The notes: generated by a model not told the origin, from the sequence alone. 39,180 bases of DNA from DATFKA01 sp042095835 (GCA_042095835.1 JBELML010000046.1:1-39180); one strand, 5' to 3'; positions 8,027 to 15,627 are shown, numbered from the stretch's first letter. Numbers and translations are program-made.

Positions 8027-9412
8027 TTAGTTTTTATTATTCCGCTCCTTGTAAGCTTTAAATCGTGTTTTATATTCTTCTAGGTTTTCGTCAGAGAGGC
8101 TTTTTATATAGCGCGGCGGGATTTCTAGGCGCTCTTCCATAGCATCAGGTGCTTGATCAATGAAGCGATTGCTACCATCAGCCTGTTTGGCTATAGTGAA
8201 AGCGTCATACAGTTCATCAGCTGCCGTATAAGCTTTAAAGCGAAGCTCGTCGCCCTCAACCGTAAGCAATTGGTACAGCTGGGTGTTCGCAGCTGCTCTT
8301 TGCATCCAATCTGACAAGCCCGATGGGTACATCTTGGGTCCACTCACACTCACCACATACATTGGACCGGCTAGTGTTTTTCTCTTGCCTAAGGGTAAAT
8401 TGGTGCCCCGTCCATAGGTGTGATCATGGCCTTGTAAAACAATATCTACTCCGTATTCCTCAAAAAGCGGCTGAAAGGCATTACGTAATCGTACATTGTC
8501 TCGACCAACGGAAGAAGAAAAGATAGGATGGTGCATGGTCACGATTGTCCATTTTTTATCATTATTTTCTAAAATGGCTTTAAACCAGTCTACTTGAGCG
8601 GTACTGTCTTCTTTAGAGCCTTTAAAGGCTTGAGAGTTGAGGGAGATGATTTTGATGTTGGGATAGTCGATGGTGTAAACGGTTTCTTTAAGTCGTTCGG
8701 GGCCATTTTTAGGTAAGGTGAAAGTTGGGTTCCAATGCCTGGAAAGCGTTCTTTCATCTTGCGAGACATATTGGTATTCGTGGTTGCCTGGGGTTGCTAT
8801 TGAGGGCATCATCCGGTAAATCCAACCTCCTGCATAGAACCACTCTCCCCATTCGTGATCGCGATTGGGGCGATTGATCAAATCTCCAGCATGTAACAAG
8901 AAGTCTGCTTTAGGCATTTGGCTATAGGCACCACGGATCGTCCTGGACCACATGGATTTTACATCATTCTGAGCATCACCAAAGTAGATGAAAGAAATAG
9001 CACTTTCATCAGTAGGACCTGTTTTGAAATGAGCCCACTCACTCCAATAGTTGTCATGCCCCACTCGATAAGCATATTTGGTGCTAGGCGCCAAATCTTT
9101 GACGACTACAGAGTGATAGTTGGCGCCACTCATGTCAGAAAGTAGAGCTGAGGTAGTGGCTTGGATGGCTACAAAAGTGTCTCTTATCTCGGGGCCACCC
9201 GTTGCTATGGTGATTTGTACAGTTCCTTCAGTCACTGCTAAGGAAGTACGCCAATTGATACCTATACTGGTCGCTGGATCTTCGGTAAGCGTGAGTATAA
9301 TGCGGTCAGGCATCACCGTTGGAGGATAAAAATCTCCAGTGTTTCCCTGACAAGATATAAAGGTAGAATAAAGAAGTCCAATCAGTAAAATGCAAAATTT
9401 GGATGATCGCAT
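8027..9412 (-). CDS. Purple-acid-phosphatase-like metallophosphoesterase, lipoprotein
   Basis: Predicted envelope lipoprotein phosphatase (461 aa). The N-terminus ends in a lipobox (STFISC). A fibronectin-III-like N-terminal domain (about 30-135) typical of purple acid phosphatases precedes a calcineurin-like domain. Metal-site motifs appear in order: FGDAQND, HAGDLINR, PGNHEYQY, MHHPIF and QGHDHTYGR. It probably releases phosphate from organic phosphomonoesters outside the cytoplasm. It is the first gene of a tight pair with the esterase. No Pho-box-like site is claimed. Confidence 0.87.
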   Translation of the reverse strand: MRSSKFCILLIGLLYSTFISCQGNTGDFYPPTVMPDRIILTLTEDPATSIGINWRTSLAVTEGTVQITIATGGPEIRDTFVAIQATTSALLSDMSGANYHSVVVKDLAPSTKYAYRVGHDNYWSEWAHFKTGPTDESAISFIYFGDAQNDVKSMWSRTIRGAYSQMPKADFLLHAGDLINRPNRDHEWGEWFYAGGWIYRMMPSIATPGNHEYQYVSQDERTLSRHWNPTFTLPKNGPERLKETVYTIDYPNIKIISLNSQAFKGSKEDSTAQVDWFKAILENNDKKWTIVTMHHPIFSSSVGRDNVRLRNAFQPLFEEYGVDIVLQGHDHTYGRGTNLPLGKRKTLAGPMYVVSVSGPKMYPSGLSDWMQRAAANTQLYQLLTVEGDELRFKAYTAADELYDAFTIAKQADGSNRFIDQAPDAMEERLEIPPRYIKSLSDENLEEYKTRFKAYKERNNKN

Positions 9413-9595
9413 GATGTTTGAAATAGGTGGATGTGTTGATTTGATGCATCGAATATAAGGAGACCTATTTTAAATCTTCTATGGAATGGAACACAAAATC
9501 TATTCTTAATTGATGCAACCAGTCAAATGAGGCCATCGTCTGATATAAATTGGTCTTATTATTCGAATGCAATTATGATTTTTGAATTCAAAAAC

Positions 9596-9757
9596 ATGAA
9601 GAATGCCAGCCTATTTTTATTACTCACCCTCACCTTATGCGCTTGTCAGAATCAATCCACTAATGAAATTGATAGTTATATTGGTTTTAAAATTAATAAA
9701 ACCGATGTCGGTACTTTCCTCATCAACCAAATGAGATATCTGGTCTCGGAACGATGA
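9596..9757 (+). CDS. Very small predicted lipoprotein, possibly a truncated gene
   Basis: A 53-aa reading frame beginning MKNASLFLLLTLTLCAC, a good lipoprotein signal with the lipid-carrying Cys probably at 17. Only about 36 residues follow (QNQSTNEIDSYIGFKINKTD...) before TGA at 9755-9757. No domain is recognisable. The start at 9596 is chosen because an earlier in-frame ATG would bury the signal. The short mature part suggests either a genuine small lipoprotein or the 5' remnant of a longer gene; nothing similar continues downstream before the convergent gene at 9810. Confidence 0.4.
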   Translation: MKNASLFLLLTLTLCACQNQSTNEIDSYIGFKINKTDVGTFLINQMRYLVSER

Positions 9758-9809
9758 TCTATTTTATCTTTAGATCGATTCGTAGATACCGCCGTAAGAC
9801 TTAGTCATT

Positions 9810-10988
9810 TTATTCTGGTACCAAGCGTACCACTTTACCTGGATCTTCCAGCGCTACATAGATGAAACCATCTAAACCCATCTGGATATCTCTAACTCGA
9901 CCAATGTCTTCTACAAGTTTTTCTTCGCCCACAATTTTGCCATTTTTTATTTTGCAGCGATTGATATAATCGAACTTTAGTGATCCTACAAAAAGATCGC
10001 CTTCCCAACCTGGGAATTGGCCACCTTCTATAAAGTCCATTCCACAGGGAGCGATGGAGGGTACCCAATAAAGCTCAGGCTGTTCCATGCCTTCTTTTTT
10101 GGTGATTTTTGTGAATTTGGTACCACTATAGTTAATGCCATAAGAAATAACTGGCCAACCGAAGTTTTTTCCAGCTTGTATGCGGTTGACTTCGTCGCCA
10201 CCTCGGGGCCCGTGTTCGTGAGCCCATATTTCTCCTGACTTGGGTGCTATACTGAGCCCTTGCGGATTGCGATGCCCATAGGAATAGATGCTGGTTTTTG
10301 CTCCTTTTTGCCCTACAAAAGGATTGTCATCCGGAATGCGACCATCGTAGTGTATTCGGTGTATTTTACCACAATCATTAGCAAGGCTTTGCGGATTTTG
10401 GTCTCTTTTTCCTCGGTCACCAACAGAGAAGAATAGGTATCCATTCGCATCAAACTCTATACGCGAGCCATAATGATGATTGGTGGATAAATAGGGTTCG
10501 GCTACAAAAATTTCTTCTACTTCTTCTAGTTGTGTACCTGTTAGTTTGCCCCTAGCAATAGCGGTGGTGGCGGTATTGCCTCCGTCTGGGTTCGGTTTGG
10601 AGTAGCTCAAGTAGATCCATTTATTGTCTTTGAATTTAGGATGGACAGCTACATCCAACAAGCCTCCTTGTCCTCGGGCTTTTACTGTAGGGACACCTGA
10701 GATTTCTTGCAGTTGACCATTGGCGCTTCTTAGATGGAAAGTGCCTCCTCGCTCAGTAATGAGCATATTTCCATTGGGTAAAAAATCAATACCCCAGGGA
10801 ATACGTAGATCATCAACTACGGTTTCTACTTTGAAGTTCTGATCCTCAGATTCGATAATAGAGGCTAGACTGTAGTCAATTTTGGGTGATTGAGCTGTTG
10901 TAGGACGATTATTTACATTGGTGAAAGCATAAAAGCCAACACAGGCCAAAGTGAATAGCAGAAAAGAGAGGACGACACGGCTACGCAT
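9810..10988 (-). CDS. PQQ-dependent sugar dehydrogenase (GSDH/YliI-like)
   Basis: Predicted periplasmic or membrane-anchored soluble aldose dehydrogenase (392 aa), a six-bladed beta-propeller that oxidises aldose sugars using PQQ. The N-terminus has one hydrophobic segment (VVLSFLLFTLACVGFYAF). Family motifs appear in order: GIDFLPNGNMLITERGG, STNHHYGSRIEFDANGYLFF-SVGDRG, GHRNPQGL and EIWAHEHGPRGGDEVN, then GKNFGWP. No PQQ biosynthesis gene is visible here, so the cofactor may be scavenged or made elsewhere. The gene stands alone, reading away from the tRNA. Confidence 0.88.
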   Translation of the reverse strand: MRSRVVLSFLLFTLACVGFYAFTNVNNRPTTAQSPKIDYSLASIIESEDQNFKVETVVDDLRIPWGIDFLPNGNMLITERGGTFHLRSANGQLQEISGVPTVKARGQGGLLDVAVHPKFKDNKWIYLSYSKPNPDGGNTATTAIARGKLTGTQLEEVEEIFVAEPYLSTNHHYGSRIEFDANGYLFFSVGDRGKRDQNPQSLANDCGKIHRIHYDGRIPDDNPFVGQKGAKTSIYSYGHRNPQGLSIAPKSGEIWAHEHGPRGGDEVNRIQAGKNFGWPVISYGINYSGTKFTKITKKEGMEQPELYWVPSIAPCGMDFIEGGQFPGWEGDLFVGSLKFDYINRCKIKNGKIVGEEKLVEDIGRVRDIQMGLDGFIYVALEDPGKVVRLVPE

Positions 10989-11142
10989 AATTGTTAGGTT
11001 TTAAAGATAGAATGGCTATTTGTATAAATTTAAAATAAGCGATAAAGTTGATTTTACGACTTTGATTCGACTAATGGTAAGCCTTTCCTCCTCTATAGGT
11101 GTTTTTCGCCCTCAAACCGAAGCGTAATTATTGCTCAATTCC

Positions 11143-11173
11143 TTGAATAATCCTCTAAAAGCGTATATCTTTG
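11143..11173 (+). promoter_or_regulatory. Bacteroidota-type promoter for tRNA-Leu
   Basis: TTG at 11143-11145, a 20-bp spacer, then TATCTTTG at 11166-11173, a full match to TTG-N(17-23)-TAnnTTTG. The expected transcription start near 11180 lies about 17 bp before the mature tRNA 5' end. Confidence 0.75.
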
Positions 11174-11196
11174 CGCTCCTATCCACAGCTCCATTT

Positions 11197-11280
11197 GCCC
11201 GGGTGCTGGAATTGGTAGACAGGCATGGTTGAGGGCCATGTGTCCTTTTGGGCGTGCGGGTTCGACTCCCGCTCCGGGCA
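11197..11280 (+). tRNA. tRNA-Leu (anticodon GAG)
   Basis: An 84-nt class II tRNA. The acceptor stem GCCCGGG (11197) pairs with TCCGGGC (11273-11279) with one wobble; the discriminator is A at 11280. The anticodon stem CATGG/CCATG surrounds loop TTGAGGG, giving anticodon GAG (11231-11233), which reads CUC and CUU. A long variable arm (TGTCCTTTTGGGCG) fits leucine tRNAs, and GGTTCGACTCC forms the T loop. The following bases are CCTTTTTT, so CCA is not encoded and the T-run probably ends transcription. Confidence 0.96.
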
Positions 11281-11732
11281 CCTTTTTTAATGATGTAATT
11301 TTTTAATGCTTTATTGTTGTAATATGGACAACTAGCCATCAAATTACACCATTACACCTCTAATTTGTTTTACACAAAACATGTATACTTGCCGATACTG
11401 ACGAAAGGCTCGTTTCTTCCCTTTGTCAGTCTACTTCTTAACCAATTAACCTCATTTCACCCTAACCCTTTTAAACAAAACAACGCATCCTCAAGTCTTC
11501 CATTTCACTACTTCCTCCATCTCCATCTCCATCTTCCCAAAGTCACCATCTTATTCAACCATCCGTTCCAGAATTTTGTATTCAGAGTAGGTTTCGAAAG
11601 CCACTTTAGGTCGGACGAGACAATTTTGCTATATTGCTGTATAGGCAAAGCGGGTTTTCCGCTGAGTAAAGCTTGAAAAATAAGTTTCGCATTTTGGATG
11701 AGGACTTATAGTTGGAGTTTTACGAATTATTT
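11281..11732. other. Intergenic region, no credible gene
   Basis: About 450 bp between the tRNA and the arsR promoter. It includes a pyrimidine-rich microsatellite (repeated CCATCT, about 11516-11538) and a small hairpin AGCGG/CCGCT near 11649-11663. A 103-codon open frame here (11365-11676) is low-complexity and translates the CT-rich tract into His/Leu/Pro/Phe-rich sequence; I do not consider it a gene. A weak promoter-like pair lies near 11365-11394. Confidence 0.45.
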
Positions 11733-11740
11733 TACTTTTG
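11712..11740 (+). promoter_or_regulatory. Promoter of arsR-type gene, apparently leaderless
   Basis: TTG at 11712-11714, an 18-bp spacer, then TACTTTTG at 11733-11740, a full consensus match. The start codon at 11746 is only 5 bp beyond the -7 box, so transcription should begin at or within a few bases of the ATG. Confidence 0.6.
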
Positions 11741-11745
11741 TATCT

Positions 11746-12063
11746 ATGGAAACAAGTAAAGGTGTTCTTAATGAACAAGAGGCAGAAAAGCTGGAACGTA
11801 TTGCTTTTATCCTCAAGACCGTCGCTCACCCCTTACGCTTAGGGATTATTCACTTGTTAGAACAGCATCCACGTCTGTCAGTTACAAAGATTTGTGAAAT
11901 GTTGAATAGTGAGCAGTCTCTTACCTCACATCATTTGCAGAATATGCGCTTGAAAGGTATCCTTTCCGTAAAACGAGAGGGTAGGAGTATGATGTACTCC
12001 CTGAAAGAGCGCGATGTATCTTTAATCATTGAATGTCTGGAAAACTGTCAATGTAATATGTGA
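11746..12063 (+). CDS. ArsR/SmtB-type winged-helix transcription regulator
   Basis: DNA-binding regulator of 105 aa with the usual ArsR layout: AHPLRLGIIHLLEQHPRLSV, then the recognition region ICEMLNSEQSLTSHHLQNMR and the wing GILSVKREGRSMMYSL. The canonical metal motif ELCVCDL of the recognition helix is absent. The C-terminus ends ECLENCQCNM, whose three cysteines might bind metal or act in redox sensing. An earlier in-frame ATG at 11698 lies upstream of the promoter and is rejected. A terminator follows immediately, so the gene is probably monocistronic. Confidence 0.83.
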   Translation: METSKGVLNEQEAEKLERIAFILKTVAHPLRLGIIHLLEQHPRLSVTKICEMLNSEQSLTSHHLQNMRLKGILSVKREGRSMMYSLKERDVSLIIECLENCQCNM

Positions 12064-12076
12064 TTTTTTGCAGATG

Positions 12077-12099
12077 AGCACTTTTTGAGTGCTTTTTTT
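12077..12099 (+). terminator. Rho-independent terminator after arsR-type gene
   Basis: Stem AGCACT / AGTGCT (12077-12093) with loop TTTTG, followed by six further T residues. It lies 14 bp after the stop codon. Confidence 0.75.
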
Positions 12100-12145
12100 C
12101 TTTATCATTGTATGAATATTTGATCATATATAAATATTTAAATAA

Positions 12146-12532
12146 ATGACCCTTTTTCGAAAAAGTTCTAAGTTGTACGGTATATTCAATTTCAAGTGTC
12201 CAAGGTGCCACGAAGGAGATTTATTTGAGACACCGACTTTTTCTTATAGAAAGCCTTTTGACATGCCTGATACCTGTCCTCATTGTGGGCAGAGCTACCT
12301 TCCTGAGCCAGGTTACTTCTATGGTGCTATGTTTATTTCCTATATTTTCACGGGGTTTTTCAGTTTGGGTTTTGTAATGGTATTTCATTGGGTGTTGGGT
12401 TGGAGCTTGAATGCCTCTACTTTGTTGCTCATCGCCTTCTGTGCCGTATTTTTTGTGTTTATCTTTCGATTAGCCCGCTCGGTGTACTTCAATTTGGATC
12501 AATCTTATGATCCAAAATATGCTAATAAATAA
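12146..12532 (+). CDS. DUF983 family zinc-ribbon membrane protein
   Basis: A 128-aa protein with an N-terminal zinc ribbon (CPRCHEGDLF and CPHCGQSYLPEPGYFYGAMF) followed by two hydrophobic helices (about 70-92 and 96-115). The CPxC pairs and the EPGYFYGAM motif are diagnostic of DUF983, a widespread family of unknown function, sometimes near cytochrome oxidase genes; that context is absent here. The ATG is at 12146. No clear terminator follows. Confidence 0.85.
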   Translation: MTLFRKSSKLYGIFNFKCPRCHEGDLFETPTFSYRKPFDMPDTCPHCGQSYLPEPGYFYGAMFISYIFTGFFSLGFVMVFHWVLGWSLNASTLLLIAFCAVFFVFIFRLARSVYFNLDQSYDPKYANK

Positions 12533-12921
12533 ATCTTTTGGCTTTTAAGAAAATTTCTTGGAGCATCTTAATCCTAAGCTTTTGGTACAGAATAAAATGT
12601 ATTGCGTGTCTCCACCGCACCTTCTTTCCTTTGGTGTAAAAAAGTCAACGCTAAAATTATATTTCAATATAGATATGTTAAATTAACTTTAATGTTTTTA
12701 TTACGTAATTTTAGGTTAAAATAGCATTATTAGTTGTCAATTTTGGACTAGCTTTCTCTTCTCTTCTCTGATACATTTGTAATCGTTGGCCGACAAAATG
12801 TATCGTAGGCATTCCCTGTTAGGGTCGTGTTTGCGGTCAATTTCTTAATGATACCGGCTTGAAATCAAGTAGTTGCAATGGCAATTGCCCAATTTCATAC
12901 AGGTATACAAAAGATGTTATT
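12533..12921 (+). other. Intergenic/leader region before secreted protein gene
   Basis: A 389-bp AT-rich region without a credible gene. It contains a -7-like box TACATTTG (12772-12779) whose nearest TTG (12743) is too far for consensus spacing. A long imperfect inverted repeat GATACATTTGT...ACAAAATGTATC (about 12770-12806) overlaps that box and could be an operator or an RNA hairpin. If the box is used, the next gene has a leader of roughly 135 nt. Confidence 0.4.
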
Positions 12922-13539
12922 ATGAAGGATTCACAAAATTTTAAAACTCTAAGCCTTTTTACCTCTGTTATTGCATTTGTTTTGATAGCGAATGTAGCAG
13001 CAGCGAGAAATTCAATTTTTCCCAATGTGGAAGTAAAAACAATTGGAGTTAGTAAAAAAATAAAGATCGCTATCAGCGAATTGAAGCAAACTGCGCAGAT
13101 CAGTATTAAGACACAAGACGGAAGGCAACTCTTATCAGAAACCATAAAGAGCCCTTCGTTTGCTAAGCTCTACAATCTAGAGCTGCTGAATGTCGGGGAA
13201 TACCTAGTGCAGATTACTAGCGGACAAAAAGAATTGGAGCAGCCATTTTCCGTAACTGAGCAAAAGTTATTAATGGATAACAGAAAACGCCGCGAATTTC
13301 TAATTCCAACCGTGCGCCTTGCTCAGAAAAAGGTGAATGTGATGATGCTCAACACTCGTATGACGGATGTGAAAATTCAGATCAAAAATGAGTATGGAGA
13401 TGTGCTCCTCAACGAAGAACTGGATAGCGTAGTAAAGGTGGAAAAGCAATATAATATTGCTGCCTTAAAAAGAGGACGCTACCAAGTAGTCATCTCCACT
13501 CCTGAAAAAACGTACTACGAGAATTTTATTAATAAATAA
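12922..13539 (+). CDS. Secreted protein with two beta-sandwich-like repeats
   Basis: A 205-aa protein with a signal peptide (LFTSVIAFVLIANVAAARN). The mature part appears to contain two copies of a domain of about 60 residues. Copy 1 has AQISIKTQDGRQLLSETI, then YNLELLNVGEYLVQI; copy 2 has VKIQIKNEYGDVLLNEEL, then YNIAALKRGRYQVVIST. The pattern (strand, D/YG turn, xLL, then YNL..L..G.Y.V.I) resembles DUF3244-like or type IX secretion sorting-domain folds. Function is unknown. The start at 12922 is chosen because the signal peptide follows directly. A strong terminator lies about 110 bp downstream. Confidence 0.7.
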   Translation: MKDSQNFKTLSLFTSVIAFVLIANVAAARNSIFPNVEVKTIGVSKKIKIAISELKQTAQISIKTQDGRQLLSETIKSPSFAKLYNLELLNVGEYLVQITSGQKELEQPFSVTEQKLLMDNRKRREFLIPTVRLAQKKVNVMMLNTRMTDVKIQIKNEYGDVLLNEELDSVVKVEKQYNIAALKRGRYQVVISTPEKTYYENFINK

Positions 13540-13650
13540 GCAAGGTAAGAGTACAATACTGACTTATTTGCTCTTTAATTCAAATGCCAAAGCAGAAAAG
13601 CTTAGGTAGCAGCATTAAAAATCTTTTTAAGTTTCATACGTTAATATGCA

Positions 13651-13685
13651 AGTCCCTGGCGCTATGCGCGCAGGGACTTTTTATT
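13651..13685 (+). terminator. Strong rho-independent terminator
   Basis: Stem AGTCCCTG / CAGGGACT extended by GCGC-TAT-GCGC with one bulged G (13651-13678), followed by a T-rich tail. It lies between the secreted-protein gene and the convergent metF gene. The T-run is on the plus strand side, so it mainly stops rightward transcription. Confidence 0.85.
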
Positions 13686-13689
13686 TTCC

Positions 13690-14646
13690 TTAGTACACCT
13701 GTTCTACAATTTTGGTAGTAGTCTCTGCATCTCCCATAGTGTAATAATGCAGACAAGGTACACCCGCAGCCTTCAATTCTTTTGATTGCATGGTGCACCA
13801 CTCGATACCTACTTCTTTTCTAGCTTGGGCATTCTTGGCCTTGATCATCTCTTTCGCTAAATCTTCGGGTAGATCAATGAAGAAATGTCGCGGGATAGAA
13901 TTGAGCTGGTATTTTTTAGTTAAGGGTTTTAAACCAGGAACTATTGGTACATTAATGCCCGCTTCTCGGCAAGCTTTCACATAATCAAAGAATTTCTGAT
14001 TATCGAAAAACATTTGGGTGACGATATAGCCTGCACCTGCTTCCACTTTTTTCTTGGTCCAGTAGAGATCAGACTCCATATTGGGCGCTTCAAAATGCTT
14101 TTCTGGGTAACCGGCTATGCCAATGCAAAAATCGGTTTTCTCCCCGTTCTCAATATTGTCGTCGAGGTACTTGCCCTGGTTCATATCGGCGATTTGTTTG
14201 ACCATGTCGATCGCGTAGTGGTGGCCGTTATCTTCGGGTACAAACTTGGTTTCAAATTTGCGTGCATCGCCCCTCAGTGCTAGTACATTTTTGATATTGA
14301 GGAAGTTGAGATCAATCAATACATTCTCCGTCTCTTCTTTCGTGAATCCTCCACACAAAAGGTGTGGTACCGCATCTACACCGTAGCGATGCATAATTGC
14401 TGCACAAATACCAACGGTACCTGGCCGCTTACGGATAGCCGTTTTCTCATAATAGCCTGAATTCTTTCTGATATAAAGGAACTCCTCTCGATGATAAGTC
14501 ACATCAATAAATGGCGGTTTAAACTCCATTAGAGGGTCCAGGGTGTGGAATATATCTTGCATCCGACCACCTTTGAGCGGTGGTAATATCTCAAAAGAAA
14601 TGAGGGTTTGTCCCTCGGTATTATCAAAGTACTCCGTTACTTTCAT
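13690..14646 (-). CDS. metF: 5,10-methylenetetrahydrofolate reductase
   Basis: Reduces 5,10-methylene-THF to 5-methyl-THF for methionine synthesis; cytoplasmic flavoprotein with a TIM-barrel fold (318 aa). The N-terminal SFEILPPLKGG carries the conserved catalytic-site glutamate seen as FEF(F)PP in MetF, followed by IDVTYHREEF, LALRGDARK (FAD region) and IVTQMFFDNQKFFDYVKACR. The frame is open up to 14727, but the conserved protein starts at MKVTEYF, giving 14646. A CAAAGCTA box at 14673-14680 (TAGCTTTG on the minus strand) could be the -7 element, though no well-spaced TTG is seen. I find no S-box-like leader. Confidence 0.94.
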   Translation of the reverse strand: MKVTEYFDNTEGQTLISFEILPPLKGGRMQDIFHTLDPLMEFKPPFIDVTYHREEFLYIRKNSGYYEKTAIRKRPGTVGICAAIMHRYGVDAVPHLLCGGFTKEETENVLIDLNFLNIKNVLALRGDARKFETKFVPEDNGHHYAIDMVKQIADMNQGKYLDDNIENGEKTDFCIGIAGYPEKHFEAPNMESDLYWTKKKVEAGAGYIVTQMFFDNQKFFDYVKACREAGINVPIVPGLKPLTKKYQLNSIPRHFFIDLPEDLAKEMIKAKNAQARKEVGIEWCTMQSKELKAAGVPCLHYYTMGDAETTTKIVEQVY

Positions 14647-14788
14647 GAATCCTCGTTTGTCATTTGGGAGTGCAAAGCTAAGTAATCCTTCGATGAAATG
14701 CATACCCTTATGGTCAACAAGGCACAAGATTTACAGACTATCTACAAACCCTAAGCTATATTCTCCACCCAGAGCTGACAAAAATCAC

Positions 14789-14819
14789 TTGACGAACCCA
14801 AAAATTAAGACTATTTTTG
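14789..14819 (+). promoter_or_regulatory. tetR operon promoter
   Basis: TTG at 14789-14791, a 20-bp spacer and TATTTTTG at 14812-14819. The predicted transcription start near 14826 falls inside the adjacent palindromic operator, and the leader to the ATG at 14855 is about 30 nt. Confidence 0.75.
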
Positions 14820-14835
14820 ACTAAACGGTTGGTCA
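14818..14835 (+). promoter_or_regulatory. Probable TetR autoregulatory operator
   Basis: TGACTAAACGGTTGGTCA is an 18-bp near-palindrome with 14 of 18 positions symmetric. It overlaps the last two bases of the -7 box and covers the predicted transcription start. This is the expected place and size for a TetR-family autorepression site; binding is inferred. Confidence 0.65.
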
Positions 14836-14854
14836 ATAAACCCGAATACGATCT

Positions 14855-15445
14855 ATGGCACCCAAAACAAGTGAACAGTTTGCCGAAATCCGCCGTCAGA
14901 GTCAACAAAAAATTGAGATGGCAGCATTAAGCTTATTTGCCGAGCGCGGCTACCACAATACTTCGATTAGTGCCATTGCCAAAGCTGCCGGTGTATCGAA
15001 AGGGCTACTCTACAATTACTATGATAGCAAAGAGGATTTGCTATACGAATTGGTAACAGGAGCAATGGATGATGCTGGTAGTGATATTGAAGAGATGCTG
15101 AGGTCTGATGCTCCTGCACTCGAGAAACTTATCGCTGTGACCGAAGCTTCTTTTGATCTAGTGAAGACGAATCCCAGGTATTGGAAATTGATGACAATGC
15201 TCTCTTTTCAGAAAGATGTCATCGAGAATATAGAGGAGTTGATTCGGCAAAAAAGAGACGGAATGATTCAATTAGCTAGGGGCCTATTTGCCGAAATAGG
15301 ATTTGAGCATCCAGAGCGAGTAGCCTTCTTGTACGGTGCGCTACTAGATGGCATAATGGTGCATTATATCGTCCTGGAAAAAGATTATCCACTGGATGAA
15401 ATGAAAGCTTATCTACTAGAAAAATTTAAAAGAGCAGCTACTTAA
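14855..15445 (+). CDS. TetR/AcrR-family transcription regulator
   Basis: A 196-aa repressor-type regulator with an N-terminal helix-turn-helix: FAERGYHNTSISAIAKAAGV and SKGLLYNYYDSKEDLLYELV, matching the TetR DNA-binding consensus. The C-terminal ligand-binding domain (about 65-196) is unspecific. It probably represses its own operon through the palindrome at 14818-14835 and responds to an unknown lipophilic ligand. Its TAA stop (15443-15445) coincides with the left target duplication of the MITE-like element that follows; without the insertion the next gene would begin 17 bp after the stop. Confidence 0.9.
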   Translation: MAPKTSEQFAEIRRQSQQKIEMAALSLFAERGYHNTSISAIAKAAGVSKGLLYNYYDSKEDLLYELVTGAMDDAGSDIEEMLRSDAPALEKLIAVTEASFDLVKTNPRYWKLMTMLSFQKDVIENIEELIRQKRDGMIQLARGLFAEIGFEHPERVAFLYGALLDGIMVHYIVLEKDYPLDEMKAYLLEKFKRAAT

Positions 15446-15607
15446 ATACACTGTGTAATAAATTACTTAACGTTTTGAAGCCATCTTTGAAGCCATCTCT
15501 GCGTTATGTACTCGGCTTCGTAGCTAAGGCTACGAGCCTGCGCCATGCCTTGATCTAGCTTAAAATCTGGTGGTTCAAAACATCAATAAACTTGTTGCAC
15601 AGTGTAT
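15446..15607 (+). mobile_element. MITE-like element, copy 4, inserted at the tetR stop codon
   Basis: A 162-bp non-coding element with terminal inverted repeats ATACACTGTGTAATAA (15446) and, on the minus strand from 15607, ATACACTGTGCAACAA: 14 of 16 identical. It is flanked by a perfect 3-bp duplication TAA (15443-15445 and 15608-15610), the first copy being the tetR stop codon. The core hairpin is GGCTTCGTAGC / GCTACGAGCC with loop TAAG (15514-15538), followed by GCCTTGATCTAGCTTAAAAT, which aligns with the corresponding arm of copies 1 and 2. The flanks of the core also align (ACTTA-CG-TTTTGA, ATCTTT, CGTTA). Confidence 0.75.
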
Positions 15608-15627
15608 TAAAATTTATAAATCAACAA

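Noticed and set aside
11365..11676. 103-codon open frame between tRNA-Leu and the arsR-type gene
   Set aside because: It translates a CT-rich microsatellite into His/Leu/Pro/Phe-rich low-complexity sequence, has no ribosome-binding signal and resembles no family.
14647..14727. 27-residue N-terminal extension of metF
   Set aside because: Conserved MetF sequence starts at MKVTEYF, and a promoter-like box lies within the extension.
14647..14788. SAM riboswitch or other leader before metF
   Set aside because: The most likely promoter box is only about 27 bp from the start codon and no conserved riboswitch core is seen.
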